A stretch of 64,000 bases of DNA, taken from contig NC_092594.1 in assembly GCF_047663525.1 (NCBI RefSeq), positions 37,204,001-37,268,000 of the forward strand, written 5' to 3'. This DNA comes from Anas platyrhynchos. Taxonomy: Eukaryota > Chordata > Aves > Anseriformes > Anatidae. The notes under the pieces were generated by a model, which did not search any database, was not told the origin of the DNA, and saw nothing but the letters and a program-made list of their open reading frames with translations. Positions 1 through 11,439 of the stretch are shown piece by piece; position 1 is the first letter of the stretch; each line of letters starts with the position of its first letter. The translations under genes were made by a program, and so were the position numbers.

Positions 1-2156
1 TGGACCAACCTTCTCTGTTCTCTTCTCTCTTGCTGTCACTTGTGAAGCTGATAGTGTTAAATGTGCAGAGAAGTTTTCAACCAAGCCAAATCAGTAAAAA
101 CTCTAAAACAAGGCTACTTTTTTGGTAGCCTACAACCATTTTTTAAAATTTTCTTTTCCCTTTCACTCCAATGGATATGTTTTTTTTTTTTTTTTACTTT
201 CAATTTAGCTTTTTTTTATTATTTATGGTAAAAATATTTCATACATAGACTAGCCTTCACTGAAGGATCCTTACTGTGAGCTTTATACCTTATCCGAAAA
301 AGGGACGTACTCGATATTTTAAAGATGTCTTTTTTTTTTTTAATGGTTGCTACTTTCTGGAAATAAACCTGAGTTAACAAAAAGTAAAAATGTATTTTAT
401 CGCTTCTATACTAAGTCTCATTTTCTTGTGGTCACTCTTCCAGCCATTTAATTATTTTGAACTGCCCCTACAAAAGAAAAGGGTAAAAAACAAGTGCTAA
501 AAACATGTAAATAACTTAATTCATTAGCTGTTAAAGTAGGACAACAAACAATGTATCCAGTGAAATTCTGCTCTCTGTGCAATGGCAGATGCCAAGTTAT
601 CTTGTTACTGTTTTCTTTCATTTTAAATCTCTCTTTTGCTTCATGTAACAGGATAGAGTTCCACAAATGCTTCCTGATAACAGTGGCAGGATTTGTTGTT
701 CATCAGTAGCTTTTTTTCTATACTTCCCAAACCTCTCTGGTCTCTTATAATTGATTGAAATGAAACAAAAAAAATCTCTAGAACTTAATTATCCTTGAAA
801 TGGTCTTTATTAATTTTGAAATCAACTCACTTGACAAGCCACTGATGGATTTGGAGGAATGATAAACACTTTTTAAACAATAACCATTAAAATAACGCAT
901 TGAAATAATTCAGAGTGTTCAGTGTCAGCTGTTGGTGTTACACCTTTATAAAGCGTCAGTGTATTTGTTTTGCTAATGCCTAGGCCATATTTGTTTAATT
1001 GTGGCTTAAGCTTACAAAATGATTATTATACTGAATAACTGATTTCTTTAAACATTTTCTTCCAAAGTCCATGACCAAAAAAGCAATGGGTATTTATCTT
1101 GTGATAACAGCACGCTTTCTGAAATCTGTTTATAGAAATAATCTGAGACTTTCCACAAGCTATTAAGGCAGTGCTCAAGAAGAATTCACCCGGTGGTTTA
1201 AGCTCAAGCAGGATCTGACATAGCTGTAGGCAGGTGAACCTGCTGGTTCTTGTTTTCTCACTGACCCTCTTACACGTATGTGCTATGGACAGATGATCAA
1301 ACCCAAATAATTTTAGTCTATTTAACCACATCACTGGTAATTTCCACAAAAATATGTTGGAAATTGATTATAACTTAGAACTTGCTAATTATTTGTGCCT
1401 TTGAACTATACATTCTGTTGAAAGGGAAAAAAAAAATCAAAACCTTGCATGGATCTTCTCATAGCTGATTTCTTTTGAGAATTAAGAATGCCTCTCTCGT
1501 TTTGGCATGTGAGGAACTAGTGTACACTCTGTTATTGACTGAGGCTGTGCCAGAAGTCAAAACAGCTGAACACATGGAAGCAGCAGCTTTTGGACATCAG
1601 AAATGATAGCGTTAGAAACATTAACGAGATCAAATTCTGTAGACCTATTTCTTTTTGTCCTTTAAAGTGAAACTACCTAGTTTATTCTAACAAAGGACTT
1701 TCTGATATTTTTAATGTTTATTTGCCTTTATTTTTCCTTTGTCTTCCCCAGAATTAACTGGGGAAAAAATAGCTTCGTTGTAACTGCTAAACTTGAGCTA
1801 TCTTTTAAAATAATGGTACCTACTGTAACATAACATAAGACAATGGAAAAGTGTATTCAGCTGAAACTGTGACCACCTGCCTTTTGAACTTTGGTTGAGG
1901 TGATTGACTAAAATGAAGTTTTCATGTCAAGATACAGCTGCAAAGCCCACGTTCAACAGAGAGGCAAAAAGTTACCCAACGCTGTAGTTATCCGAGTTTT
2001 TATACAAAGCACAACCAAGATGTGGAGTGTTAGGAGGCTAAAACTGTAAACAAAAACTTTCAATTCAAATAAAAAAAAAATTATAAATATGCAGCACAAA
2101 TTGCACTAAGAGGTGTGTGGGAGATTTCTAATATAAAGGTGGTCTTTGTTTTTCAG
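1..2156 (+). other. ALG6 intron (5' part of window)
   Basis: I see no ALG6 exon here. The residues that precede ADLLIYIP in mammals cannot be found in any frame, so this is the intron running into the exon at 2157, whose acceptor is tttttcag. The stretch is AT-rich with oligo-T runs near 181-195 and 331-341. The open frames in it are short and carry no recognisable domain. Confidence 0.8.
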
Positions 2157-2239
2157 TGTTTGTTGCTGATTTGCTGATTTATATTCCGGCAGTTATTTTA
2201 TATTGTTGTTCCTTAAAGGAAACATCTACTAAAAAGCAG
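2157..2239 (+). CDS. ALG6: ALG6 exon: ADLLIYIP membrane segment
   Basis: The 83-base exon follows a tttttcag acceptor and ends at CAG|gtgagt. It opens with two bases of a split codon and reads [16 protein letters not shown] then [10 protein letters not shown], a family-typical hydrophobic segment with a basic end. It ends on a codon boundary. Confidence 0.93.
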
Positions 2240-5200
2240 GTGAGTATCTGATGTGTGTGCAATTAAAAAGCAAAAACGATAAAACCCATACTGTTAAAAC
2301 AGTAGAAATTTAACAGGATAAGAGTTAATTAATGTATAGAACATTGTGATGGCTTCAGTTGACATAAAACTGATGATGATCACTATATGTTATATGAAAG
2401 ACTTCTCAGGCAAAAAAAAAAAGCCATTAACTTATTTTACAGCAATTATTTTAATGTCTTCAATAACAGGATGCACTGAAGTTTAGTAGCCATGAACTCC
2501 TGAATTGTATTTCTTTTTGAATTTATTGCTTGGGTAGTAAAAGCAAGATTTGTGATGTGACATGGGGGAATCTAGGAGCTGCTCTGTCTCATGCACTCCT
2601 TATGGTAGAACAAATACTCCTCTGGGGTACTAAGTCTTCTGATTTTTTTGAGTGTTTTTGAAGTTTAAGATGGGTGTGGGTGATCTTTGAGATGATTGGT
2701 GAAGGGTAGGCTCATCTTCGATATTTTCTTATCTATTTTTATTCCTTAAAATGTTACTGACAGAAGATTAATTGGAGAGGATGCATGATGGAGGGGCATT
2801 TTTTTCTGTTGGAGAAATAGTATAAGTTCCCATGTCTGATGTTTAATTTACAAATAATTATTTTCCCCTCTCTGTTTTGATCCTTCCAGGTTTCCAGCGC
2901 TCTCTGTATACTGCTTTACCCAGGTCTCATTCTGATTGACCATGGACACTTCCAGTATCCTTGTTTTGCTGTGCAATGAAACGAATTTCCATTTATGAAG
3001 TAACACTCTTCTTTGGTACTTGTCTTTAGCTGGGGGGAAGGTTACCTTTGTACATGAAGGCATCTGAGGGGCTTCTGCCTACCCCGAAGCAGAAGTGTTA
3101 GAGAAAAACGTAAAGTCTAGAATATAAGGGAGATAAAGAGCTGCTATTGGGACAAATCAATCCAAACATGAATAGCATTCTTTCTGCACCTCCAGCTCAT
3201 ATTTCTGTCAGTCACTTTATTGCAGAAAACGTCAACGGTAGTACAACAGTGAAAAGAGTAATGGCTTGTGCTCCTGTGATTTGTGTTTGGAGAAGGAGTC
3301 ACCTGAGATCTTTTTGAGATGGCAGAGGAGTGTGTCAAGCAGAGTAGTGTAAAATGTTCATTTCTGTCGAATGTGCTGTTCTGTCTTGTCTGTGCAATTA
3401 CTTGAGATTGGATTCACTTCACTTCATGCCTAGCCAGTTAAAAATTAGGCATCTACTACAAGCTGTGTTGTTGGAGCTAACTGTAGTCAATGTTGGTGGT
3501 AGACACCTTCACAGGTGGGTCTCTTTTTTTTTTTTAATAAAATCTCTGTTCTTACATTTACCCTGCACATCAGCAAGTAAATGCTGTTAGTTGGCTATTC
3601 CAGGCAGTGCTGCTTGGTGCCACGTAGCAGAGGGACGTGATCTTGGAGCTGATAAACATGGACACTTAAATATTTCAAGGGGATATTAAATCTCAGCATC
3701 TACTAAATCAAGTTTTGATTACCCAATAACTTACTAATTTGTGTTTTTCTTCCAAGAGAGTGTATGGTGAACTTGGAAGACAATGTGTCTTAGAAAGCAG
3801 CTTTGGAAGGGAAAAAAAAAAATCATAATGCTATTGGATATTGGAGTTACAGTTCAGGAATTCTGAAATTCTATTTTTGGCCTCACCCTTTAAAGAGAGA
3901 GGTCGGCTGGAGCCATCATTTACAAGAAGAGGGCTGGGATTGAACGTAGTTCATCTTAGATGAGAGAAGCTGGTGAGACAGTAGAAGGCTGAGGGTCAGG
4001 TTTTTGATTTGTAAGAGAGATACAAAGAGGAGAGTGATAATCTGTTGGGTTTTTGTGTGTGTTATGGTGGATAGGGCAATAAATGTTCCTAAAGTAACCT
4101 AGGGAATATTTGGTTTTCAAATACACGGAAAAATATTTTAAACCTTAATTGCAATGATGTGCTGGCATAGGTTGTCTGTGGAAGTTGTGGAATCTCCTGT
4201 GTCAAATTTAAGGCAAGGTTCAGCAAACGTTGTGTAGGTAACAGCCCAGGTGCAGCAGACCCTGTTGAAGGGTACAAACGTACCGTGCAGTCTCTGCCAG
4301 CCCGGTGACTCCGGTGTGAATAACTTTACTGTCTGTGACCGACTCCCAGAAGTCAAAAGATTTACTTTGCTGCTGCTGCACATCTCTAAAAGATCATAGC
4401 CTTGCGGTTTAACAACGCGTTGATGTGAAATTGATGTGATCTCAAGTGTATGTGGTGATCTTGCGTGGGAAATTTGAGTGGGTTGAAAACAACAATCTGA
4501 ATGTGTTGTCACAGCTACTTATATTGACAAAAGGAAAACAAAATATTTTGAAATTTCTGAGGATACAAGCATTCTGTTGTTTCTCTCCTTGTGTAACAAC
4601 AATAGCAAATGACAAAGCGAATCTTTTGTTGCATTTTCATAGTATCTTTGTCTTTTCAAACTTCACTGAACTAGGGAAACCTGTTTTCAAAGTCTGAAGG
4701 AAATAATGTTGCTTTCAGTGGCTATTATTTGTTGTGTGTACAGTATTAGCAACTACAGGGTCTGCTCATGGATGTATTGCAAGTAGAATATAATCTCAAA
4801 AAAAAAACCAACCCACAATCTTTGAACTAAAAAATACACAGTTTAAATACTGTTGTTTGAAAAACAAACAAAAAGGGGTTACTCTGCACCTTACTAGGTA
4901 CTCTCACTAGTTTAGATCAAAGCTTTAAATAGAAGTAAAATTATTCCTCCGAAGAAAATAGTCACAACTATCAACATATTTTTAAAACAAAGTTGGAAAA
5001 ACTTATTTTGCATGCTCCTTTACACTTGTACCTCAGGGCATTTGTTACTAATTCCAGTACTAAGCTGTGTCTTTTGTCCTTAACATTAAAAAAACATATA
5101 CAACTCAGTGAGCCTCGGCTTTGCCTTGTGGGGTGTACTGTGGTTGTCTTATGACTGGGACCTTTTGGGGTCAGTGGCGTTTTGCTTGGCCTTAAATTAT

Positions 5201-8200
5201 AAGCAAATGGAACTCTACCATTCTCTGCCTTTCTTTTGCTATTTACTTGGAAAATGCTTCAAGAAGGGACTGAAAGGAAAGGGGTAAGTGGCTTTAAATC
5301 ATTTTATCTTGTTCAAGAACACACCCACACAGCCTGGCATTGAGAGTGTGATTCTCCTTATTTGCATGTTCTCGTTTCTGAATTAATTTCTAGTGCAAGA
5401 TACTTGCTTTGTCACAGTACACTCCGCTCTTGTAGAATGAGCATTTCTTGTTGAGATCTACATTAAGTGTTTCCACTGCAAAGATAGCAAAATCTATTAC
5501 GTTGTCTTTTCTTAGCACTATTCATTCTGACCTCTAAATTAAATGTGGGCTGTGACGGGCAGTTAGGTTAGATGGGCAGCAGGAGCTCTGTGTTGTTCTC
5601 ATTAATCAGGGAATGATGAACTTTTTCTGTGGTACTGGTAGCCCTTTTCATTCAGACTTCTTACCTTCAGTTCTCTTTTTAAAAAAAAGATTTAGGTTCG
5701 CTGTGATTTGTTAAGAGTAGCTGGATTTATCTTCTCTGATGGAAGCTTTTCTCTTTATTGCAGGTTGGTTTTGTTAACTAAAATAGCAGGGACAGTGGTG
5801 GTCTCCTTTGCTGTGTGCTGGCTCCCGTTCTGTACCGACGTGGAACAAATGATGCAAGTACTCAGAAGACTCTTTCCCATTGACCGAGGCTTGTTTGAGG
5901 CATGCATGTTTTCTTCTCCCCCGCCCTGCTGTAAATGTTCTGTATTCTTAGATCCCTTGAGAAACCTTCATCATGACCTTTAGGGATTTCATGTGGGAGA
6001 CACACCACAGAACTAGTAATTTGAGATGGCTTCTTCAGCAGTCATTTCTTGCCAGTTATTTAATCCAGTATTTAACCCCAGCTCAGCTGGCATCTTCCAG
6101 AATATTATCTGAGTAGACAACACTTATCCCATCATCAAACCCATACCTCAATCCATACATTTTTCCATTGACATAGATTCCATAGTAATTGACAGTGTCA
6201 GAAGATAAAACCTTAAAAGTTAATAGATTCGGTCTCTATCTTTGCCTGTGCTCAGCTTTTTTTTGACACGTTTAATTATATAAAAAGCATTTTGGGTGCA
6301 GACTAGTTCTTCTTATCGACCTAGCTTGTATTTTCAGTGCAAGTTCCCTCAGTATGTTCCAAGTCTTAGGCAGTTCTGCTTTTACCTTTCCTCAGGCTGC
6401 TGACATTTGCATATTGCAAGGTGCTGAGTACTGCGGCCTGAGTACAGTAAAGCAATTACTCGCTTACCTCACTGATAAAACAAAGGGTGCTCATTTCCAA
6501 AGTAGCAGTGATTTGTAGGTGTTTTGCTTCGTCAGGCATGAATCTCAGTATCGCACTTTTAAAGGCAAATTCTCGACTTCAAGTACAACCACTGAAATGT
6601 AACTTCAAATTTTCAATTATTGATGTCACAGGGATTTAAGCAAATACACGTTTTGATTAATCTTGAATTTTTTTAATCTTTTTTTCCTTTTCCCTTCCTT
6701 TTTTTTAAGAACCAAATGCACAAAAAGCCTCCCCACCTCCCTGAAAACCAATGACCCTATTCCTTGGGAATTATCTGAAATTCATAACTAAATAGTTTTG
6801 GTCACCACACTTTTTATCCAGTGCGAAGCTTGAAATCTGTAAGAAACAATAACCATCAAGTCTGACAAAGCTTAAGGATTTTAGTCTAATATTAGCCCAA
6901 ATATTTTCTAAGTTGATCAGGGGAGTGACTTGCTGGATGCTAATGTAGATAAAATGAGAAATTGTCCACGTAAGCAACGCGCAGTAAATTTATACTGGGG
7001 TGCGTGTAACAGGTTCTTTGAATTGGTTCCCATTTACAGAAGCAGTAACAAATGCTGATGGTTGTAAAATCATATTGGCTATTAAGTAGGCGTCTTGTGT
7101 GTTTGCTGGTGCTGCCAAACCCTCTGTTCACTTGTAATCCTCAGCAGATTTGAAGTGCATATTCTGTATTGCTAGTGAGCATGTGAGGAAGATGGCTCAG
7201 TTGCTGGTGCTAGTAGCTTTCTTGCTGTTATGTCTACACAGCTGTGATTCAAGCAGCTGTTTAGGGATGAGTTTCATGAGCATGATAGCTGTAGTTACAA
7301 ATTTAATTTTGAAAGTGATCCTAGCACAACTGCTAATGTCTTTAGACTTCTTGATTTATTAGTGGTTAACTCTGTCATTGCTAGCAAGCAGTAAGCACAG
7401 CTAAATACTTTCAGGTATGTAATGAAATGTGACAGTACGTAGAATGCCTTCACATTTGAACAAAGGCTCGTATTTTGCCATTGTTTAATCAGAGATTTCC
7501 TAGGGACAGGTGGTTTCAGAGCCTTGCTCTCTCAAAATGCGTGGTCTCATGAGTTGAGGCATAGTCTCTTGCACTAAAGAGCTGCTTCTCATCAGGACTT
7601 GTAGCTGAGTCTCCTGGAATTTTCCATATTTGATTGAAGATGAGAATCATTTAAATTACATCTCAGAATATGATACACACTGGCGATAGTCTTTTTGCAG
7701 TGCTATAAGAACCCAGCTATTCCCCCCAACTTGCTGTCACTAACATAAGCTTAAATGATGCAATTAATGACTAATTATCTGTTTGTTTTTCTTCCCCAGG
7801 ATAAAGTAGCCAATATTTGGTGCAGTCTAAGTGTCCTTATAAAGATAAAGAATGTAGTATCACCTCAGACTCAGCTCAAACTAAGGTAAGACATAGCTGA
7901 AGTGCTTTAGGTAGCTTTTTGTCTGGACGGGTTTTCACATCAGTCATTTTTGTTGAAGAATTATGGGAAAGGGCATTTAAAATCTTCAAAAAATGTTTTC
8001 TTTATACTGTATTTTTCTTCCAAGTGATAAGGGTTTCCCCAAATACTGTTAGGAATACTTATGACTACAAAATTTTCTGCTTGTTTATGTAGTGACTTAA
8101 ACTATGTAATTGGTTGAGACTGAATTAAAATTCACATACTCTCCTCTTGGAGGAATAATTACATTTTTTAATGCTCTTAAAAATAGGAGTTCATGTTTTT

Positions 8201-11146
8201 TTCAAATAAGCAAACCATTTGAGTTTAGGTTTACAGCATCTGAAATACTAATGGAAGTGCTTTAATCTTTTTTCAAAAGCACTTATGTCAACAGAGACCA
8301 TTCAGTGCTGTTCTTCTGTAATTGAGTCTCCTTGAGGGATTTTGTACTTCTGAAAATTACAATTAAATTTGTAACTTTCGCAGAGATTTCAAAAGTGATC
8401 ATATGATCAACGAAGTATTCACACTGTTTTTCTTGCATGCTTTTTTAGTTTTGCTGTAACATTCCTGAGCCTGCTTCCTACTTGCATAAAACTAACTGTC
8501 CAGCCATCTCTACGAGGATTTAAATTAGCTTTGGTAAGTGTATATTTTTAATTGTTCCCTATTTTACATCCACCCTGAGTGCTGGTGTGTGACTAACCAT
8601 TCTACTTGGTTTCTACAATGTGCAGAGATGTGTGTAGCATTAAATGCTGTGTTGCTTCTGCTGAACAGATTGGTTTAAAACTGTTTTGCTGTCAGAGATA
8701 TCCAGGAGGGTCTGACTGGCCTTTTAAATCCAGACTTCTTACCTTAGCCTTTTTTTTAAATTAATGTTGTATTTTTATTATTTTCCTCTGGAGAGTTCTT
8801 AGAAGATTTCCTACACAACAGAACTTAATATGGAGTTGATTTTTTTTTCCTGTTTTCCCCTCTTTTTGTTTAATTTCCAAAGCACTATTCTTTTCTTAAT
8901 GTGTTGGCTGCAAGATTCAATAAAAAGGCTCAGTGGTGGACTTTGTAAGCTCATTAGTGCCTCCAAAAGAAAATGATGCTATTTTCTCAAATGTTTACGT
9001 TTGCTTAGTCTCCTTATATATTTGAATTAATTAACATTTACATCCACATTACTTAAAAGCAAAATCATTTTGCTTTGAAATCAAAATTGTCTGGAGCCAG
9101 TGCTAAGGTCTCAAGAGTTATAACACAGTTTTCTATTTTTAATTTTACATAAGTGGTGCTTAAGACTTGATCACAATATTACCTAAAACTAACATTTAGC
9201 CTTTCTAAGAATTGGTGCATGTCTTCCAGCGTGTTTCTGTTTGGCAGAAAAAAAAAAGTTTGTTTCCTTTGGGGTATTGGCTGTTCATGATGACAAACAG
9301 AATTTGTCAAAAAAAATGTGTTCTCTCTGTTACCAAAGTTTGCCAATGCTACTGTATGTGAATATTGGGCGTAGTTAGTGGGGATGCTCTTGACAGTAAA
9401 GCTAAGCAAGACTGGGGACTCTTTACACAAAGTGTTTTATGAGTAATTCTGGGTAAACTTTCAAACAATGTGGTTTTCTTTGTGTGTATAGGTGGTTACA
9501 GAAGCAGCTCAGTGTATTTGCAAATTGCACTGGAGTAAATGTAGCAGTTAATTAGAAAAATCACATCATTTAGCTCATACATTCATGCAAAGACTGTGCC
9601 AGCAGAGAAACTAGAACAGTGCTTTGCATTGCAGTCACATATGTTAATACATCTCTGATTTCTTTTCTAAGGTTAGTTGTGCGTTGTCATTTTTCCTGTT
9701 CTCCTTTCAAGTACATGAAAAATCTATTCTTCTAGTGTCAGTGTAAGTAAATTATTTTTCTGTACATACATTCTGATCTTCTTTTCCTCATCTTACTGCA
9801 TGCTGCTTTCTCGCTTATAAATATATCTGATGTTAAATACTCTACACACTTTCTTTTCTGAATAACTTGTAAATGAAAATATATAAATACAATCATGCTG
9901 GCCTTTCCTGCGCCATTCTAAAGACAAGGTGTGCTGCCATAATCAGCAGACACATAGTCTTGTGTGTGGTTGTCTCCCCTGCACCTGGAAGGAGTGTCTG
10001 ATAACGGCAGATTTGGAGAGGCAGCCCTCTTAATACTTCCTGCTCACGCCTGAAAGGAAGCCTGAACCAGTAGTTAGAAAACTGCTGTTATCTCTGCAGG
10101 CAGTTGCGTAGATGTTGCAGTATAGGTGCTCCTCAAGGCCTGCACGAAGTCCTGTTGTTGAACAGCCCTTGTTAATGGTGCATGTAGCATCCATGTGAAA
10201 GGCTGAGATGACAAAGTGCTGTCACTTCTGTGTTTGTGTATCAGTTTTTCTTCTTCTACCTTTTAGACCAGTCTGCTTAATCCTAAATGAAATCCCTTTT
10301 ATGGCCACGTGGTTCTTACTTGTATCAACCTTCAGGTGAGTCAGACACCATAAATGTTGTTTTATATGTTCTTCCCTGATCCCAGTAAGTATAAATTCAT
10401 TCTTTTGCTACTCTTTCATACACTTTAGAATGTAACTCAACGTGCACTCACTCACTTCTGGGTAATTCTGCTTTAACAGTATGTTGCCTCTTCTTCTGAA
10501 AGATGGCCTGATGTTGGCCTACACTGTGACCATGCTGGCGTTCCTGTTGGCCTGCGTGGCTTCCTTCTCAATATTTGAAAAGACCTCAGTAGAGGACCTG
10601 CAGCTGAAACCGTTCTCCCTTTTCCTGAAGAGATACGTTTCGTGGTTTAAGTCATTTCCTAGGATTTTCAGGAGTCTGGTAAGTAACTTTAATTCCTCTA
10701 ACTCTTATTTGCAGCTCTTTGTGGTACTGAAATGCTTGCATAAACCAGTTTGACATCCATAACTCTGAATAAATCCTCATACAGGCAAAGCCATGCTGTG
10801 TCAGTACAGAGGTACGCTATAATTTTTTCCTGTGATGTCATCTATATATAGTTTGAAGAATACAGAGCACACAAGTAACGAAAGTAGCAGCTTACTCATT
10901 TGAGGTGTTAAATCAATACTAGCTAATACATCATTCTGTGTCTTACAGTTCCTGTTTTCTGTAACCCTGATGGGTGTCCTGTCTCTGACGAGTGCTACAG
11001 TGCGTCCTCCACAGAGGCTGCCGGATTTATTCCCTGTATTGGTGTCCAGTATCTCTTGCTTACACTTTTTATTCTTTTTGGCATATTTTAATATTATTAT
11101 ACTATGGGACTCAAAGAATAGTAGAAGTCAGAAGAAAGTCAGTTAA
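2157..11146 (+). CDS. ALG6: ALG6, dolichyl-P-Glc:Man9GlcNAc2-PP-dolichol alpha-1,3-glucosyltransferase (3' portion, 10 exons)
   Basis: ALG6 is a multi-pass ER membrane enzyme (GT57 family) that adds the first glucose, from dolichyl-phosphate glucose, to the lipid-linked Man9GlcNAc2 precursor of N-glycosylation. The joined exons 2157-2239, 2890-2954, 5098-5283, 5764-5899, 7800-7885, 8449-8533, 9672-9742, 10267-10335, 10480-10678 and 10949-11146 give 391 residues and a TAA stop with no internal stop. Recognisable family stretches include [48 protein letters not shown]-less [22 protein letters not shown] and a closing [10 protein letters not shown]; hydrophobic helices alternate throughout. Human ALG6 is about 507 residues, so roughly 115 N-terminal residues are upstream of the window. 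The end is tail-to-tail with ITGB3BP. Two introns are non-canonical (GT-AT U12-like and GC-AG). Identity rests on recalled mammalian sequence and on gene order. Confidence 0.95.
2890..2954 (+). CDS. ALG6: ALG6 exon: [15 protein letters not shown]
   Basis: The exon starts after ccttccag and reads [19 protein letters not shown] then HF and two bases of Gln. It stops at CA|GTATCCTT, which fits the 5' splice consensus of U12-type introns (RTATCCTT). The GHFQYN motif is conserved in ALG6 and is completed by the next exon. Confidence 0.9.
2955..5097 (+). other. ALG6 U12-type intron with apparent GT-AT ends
   Basis: The donor is GTATCCTT at 2955-2962. A TCCTTAAC branch motif lies at 5077-5084, about 14 bases before the inferred exon start at 5098; both agree with minor-spliceosome consensus. 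The only reading that keeps the conserved Q-Y-N-S is an intron ending in AT at 5096-5097. The nearest AG (in ctcag, ending 5109) would shift the frame. The intron also contains AT-rich sequence and a weak CR1-like stretch near 4160-4270. Confidence 0.75.
4160..4270 (+). repeat. Possible degraded CR1 fragment
   Basis: The phrase ggttgtctgtggaagttgtgg followed by aatctcc resembles the 'gaacaggttgcccagagaggttgtggaa' part of CR1 3' regions. It then loses similarity. It lies within the ALG6 U12-type intron. The match is by eye only. Confidence 0.35.
5098..5283 (+). CDS. ALG6: ALG6 exon: [11 protein letters not shown] to KGLKGKG
   Basis: This 186-base exon completes Gln and reads [17 protein letters not shown], then [19 protein letters not shown] and [18 protein letters not shown] before G|gtaagt at 5284. 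The NYKQMELYH loop and the basic KKGLKGK loop are family hallmarks. The start is set by protein frame because no AG acceptor fits. Confidence 0.9.
5764..5899 (+). CDS. ALG6: ALG6 exon: CWLPF / [14 protein letters not shown]
   Basis: The acceptor is ttattgcag. The exon reads [20 protein letters not shown], then [18 protein letters not shown] and IDRGLFE. The RRLFPxxRGLFED loop is strongly conserved in ALG6 and ALG8 enzymes. It ends at GAG|GCATGC, a GC donor. Confidence 0.92.
5900..7799 (+). other. ALG6 GC-AG intron
   Basis: The protein frame requires GLFE to join DKVANIW, that is GAG at 5897-5899 to GAT at 7800. The donor is therefore GC at 5900-5901 with AG at 7798-7799. No GT donor in frame is present nearby. 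Otherwise the 1.9 kb is AT-rich with no repeat that I recognise. Confidence 0.8.
7800..7885 (+). CDS. ALG6: ALG6 exon: [12 protein letters not shown]
   Basis: The acceptor is cttccccag and the donor AG|gtaaga. It reads [20 protein letters not shown] then SPQTQLKL and two bases of a split codon. DKVANxWC directly follows RGLFE in the family. Confidence 0.93.
8449..8533 (+). CDS. ALG6: ALG6 exon: [16 protein letters not shown]
   Basis: The acceptor is cttttttag and the donor TTG|gtaagt. It completes Ser and reads [20 protein letters not shown] then LRGFKLAL, a membrane helix and loop matching the mammalian region. Confidence 0.92.
9672..9742 (+). CDS. ALG6: ALG6 exon: [15 protein letters not shown]
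   Basis: The acceptor is tttctaag and the donor GT|gtaagt. It reads [20 protein letters not shown] then LVS. F-x-VHEKSIL is a signature shared by GT57 enzymes (ALG6/ALG8). Confidence 0.94.
10267..10335 (+). CDS. ALG6: ALG6 exon: [17 protein letters not shown]
   Basis: The acceptor is ccttttag and the donor AG|gtgagt. It reads [20 protein letters not shown] then TF and a split Ser. Phases of 1 and 2 agree with both neighbours. Confidence 0.92.
10480..10678 (+). CDS. ALG6: ALG6 exon: [12 protein letters not shown] to IFEKTS
   Basis: The acceptor is tttaacag and the donor CTG|gtaagt. After the split Ser it reads [20 protein letters not shown], then [20 protein letters not shown], and a less conserved loop. 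MLPLLLKD and SFSIFEKTS match mammalian ALG6. Confidence 0.95.
10949..11146 (+). CDS. ALG6: ALG6 last coding exon and stop
   Basis: The acceptor is tgtcttacag. It reads [40 protein letters not shown], then [17 protein letters not shown] and a basic tail before TAA at 11144-11146. PPQ-LPDLFxVLV and FNIIIxWDSK are conserved at the mammalian C-terminus. Confidence 0.95.
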   Translation, partial: FLFSVTLMGVLSLTSATVRPPQRLPDLFPVLVSSISCLHFLFFLAYFNIIILWDSKNSRSQKKVS

Positions 11147-11435
11147 TCTGTGAAGATCAAGGATTAGACTGTGACAGGACAGTATTTTCAGTGAACAGTG
11201 TCTGGCCTTGCAGGTGAACTTGTTTGTGATGTAATACAATTCCTGTGATCTAAAGAAAATCAGAAAACACACTCATCATTTTGTGTTTAAATATGTGTAA
11301 AGGCTGTTTTAAAGGCGAAGTACTTTGAAGAAGTATTTTTACTTGAAAATGTAAGTCGGTGTGTTTTCTTCAGAACTGTAATACTTGTTGCCATTTGTAA
11401 GCCTGAAATACCCAATAAAGGACCAAATTTTGAAT
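11147..11435 (+). other. ALG6 3' UTR with poly(A) signal
   Basis: An AATAAA lies at 11414-11419, about 270 bases after the stop, and the next AATAAA is far away. The cleavage site is inferred at about 11430-11440. The sequence is otherwise unremarkable. Confidence 0.75.
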
Positions 11436-11439
11436 TAAC

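Larger units (their letters stand above)
7886..10948 (+). other. Short ALG6 introns between the last six exons
   Basis: Introns 7886-8448, 8534-9671, 9743-10266, 10336-10479 and 10679-10948 are all GT-AG. I see AT-rich sequence with oligo-T tracts and no RNA gene or repeat family I can name. Confidence 0.75.

Noticed and set aside
5105..5109. AG in ctcag as a normal acceptor for the ALG6 exon
   Set aside because: It would put the well conserved [10 protein letters not shown] frame out of phase with the preceding exon and delete conserved Y-N-S.
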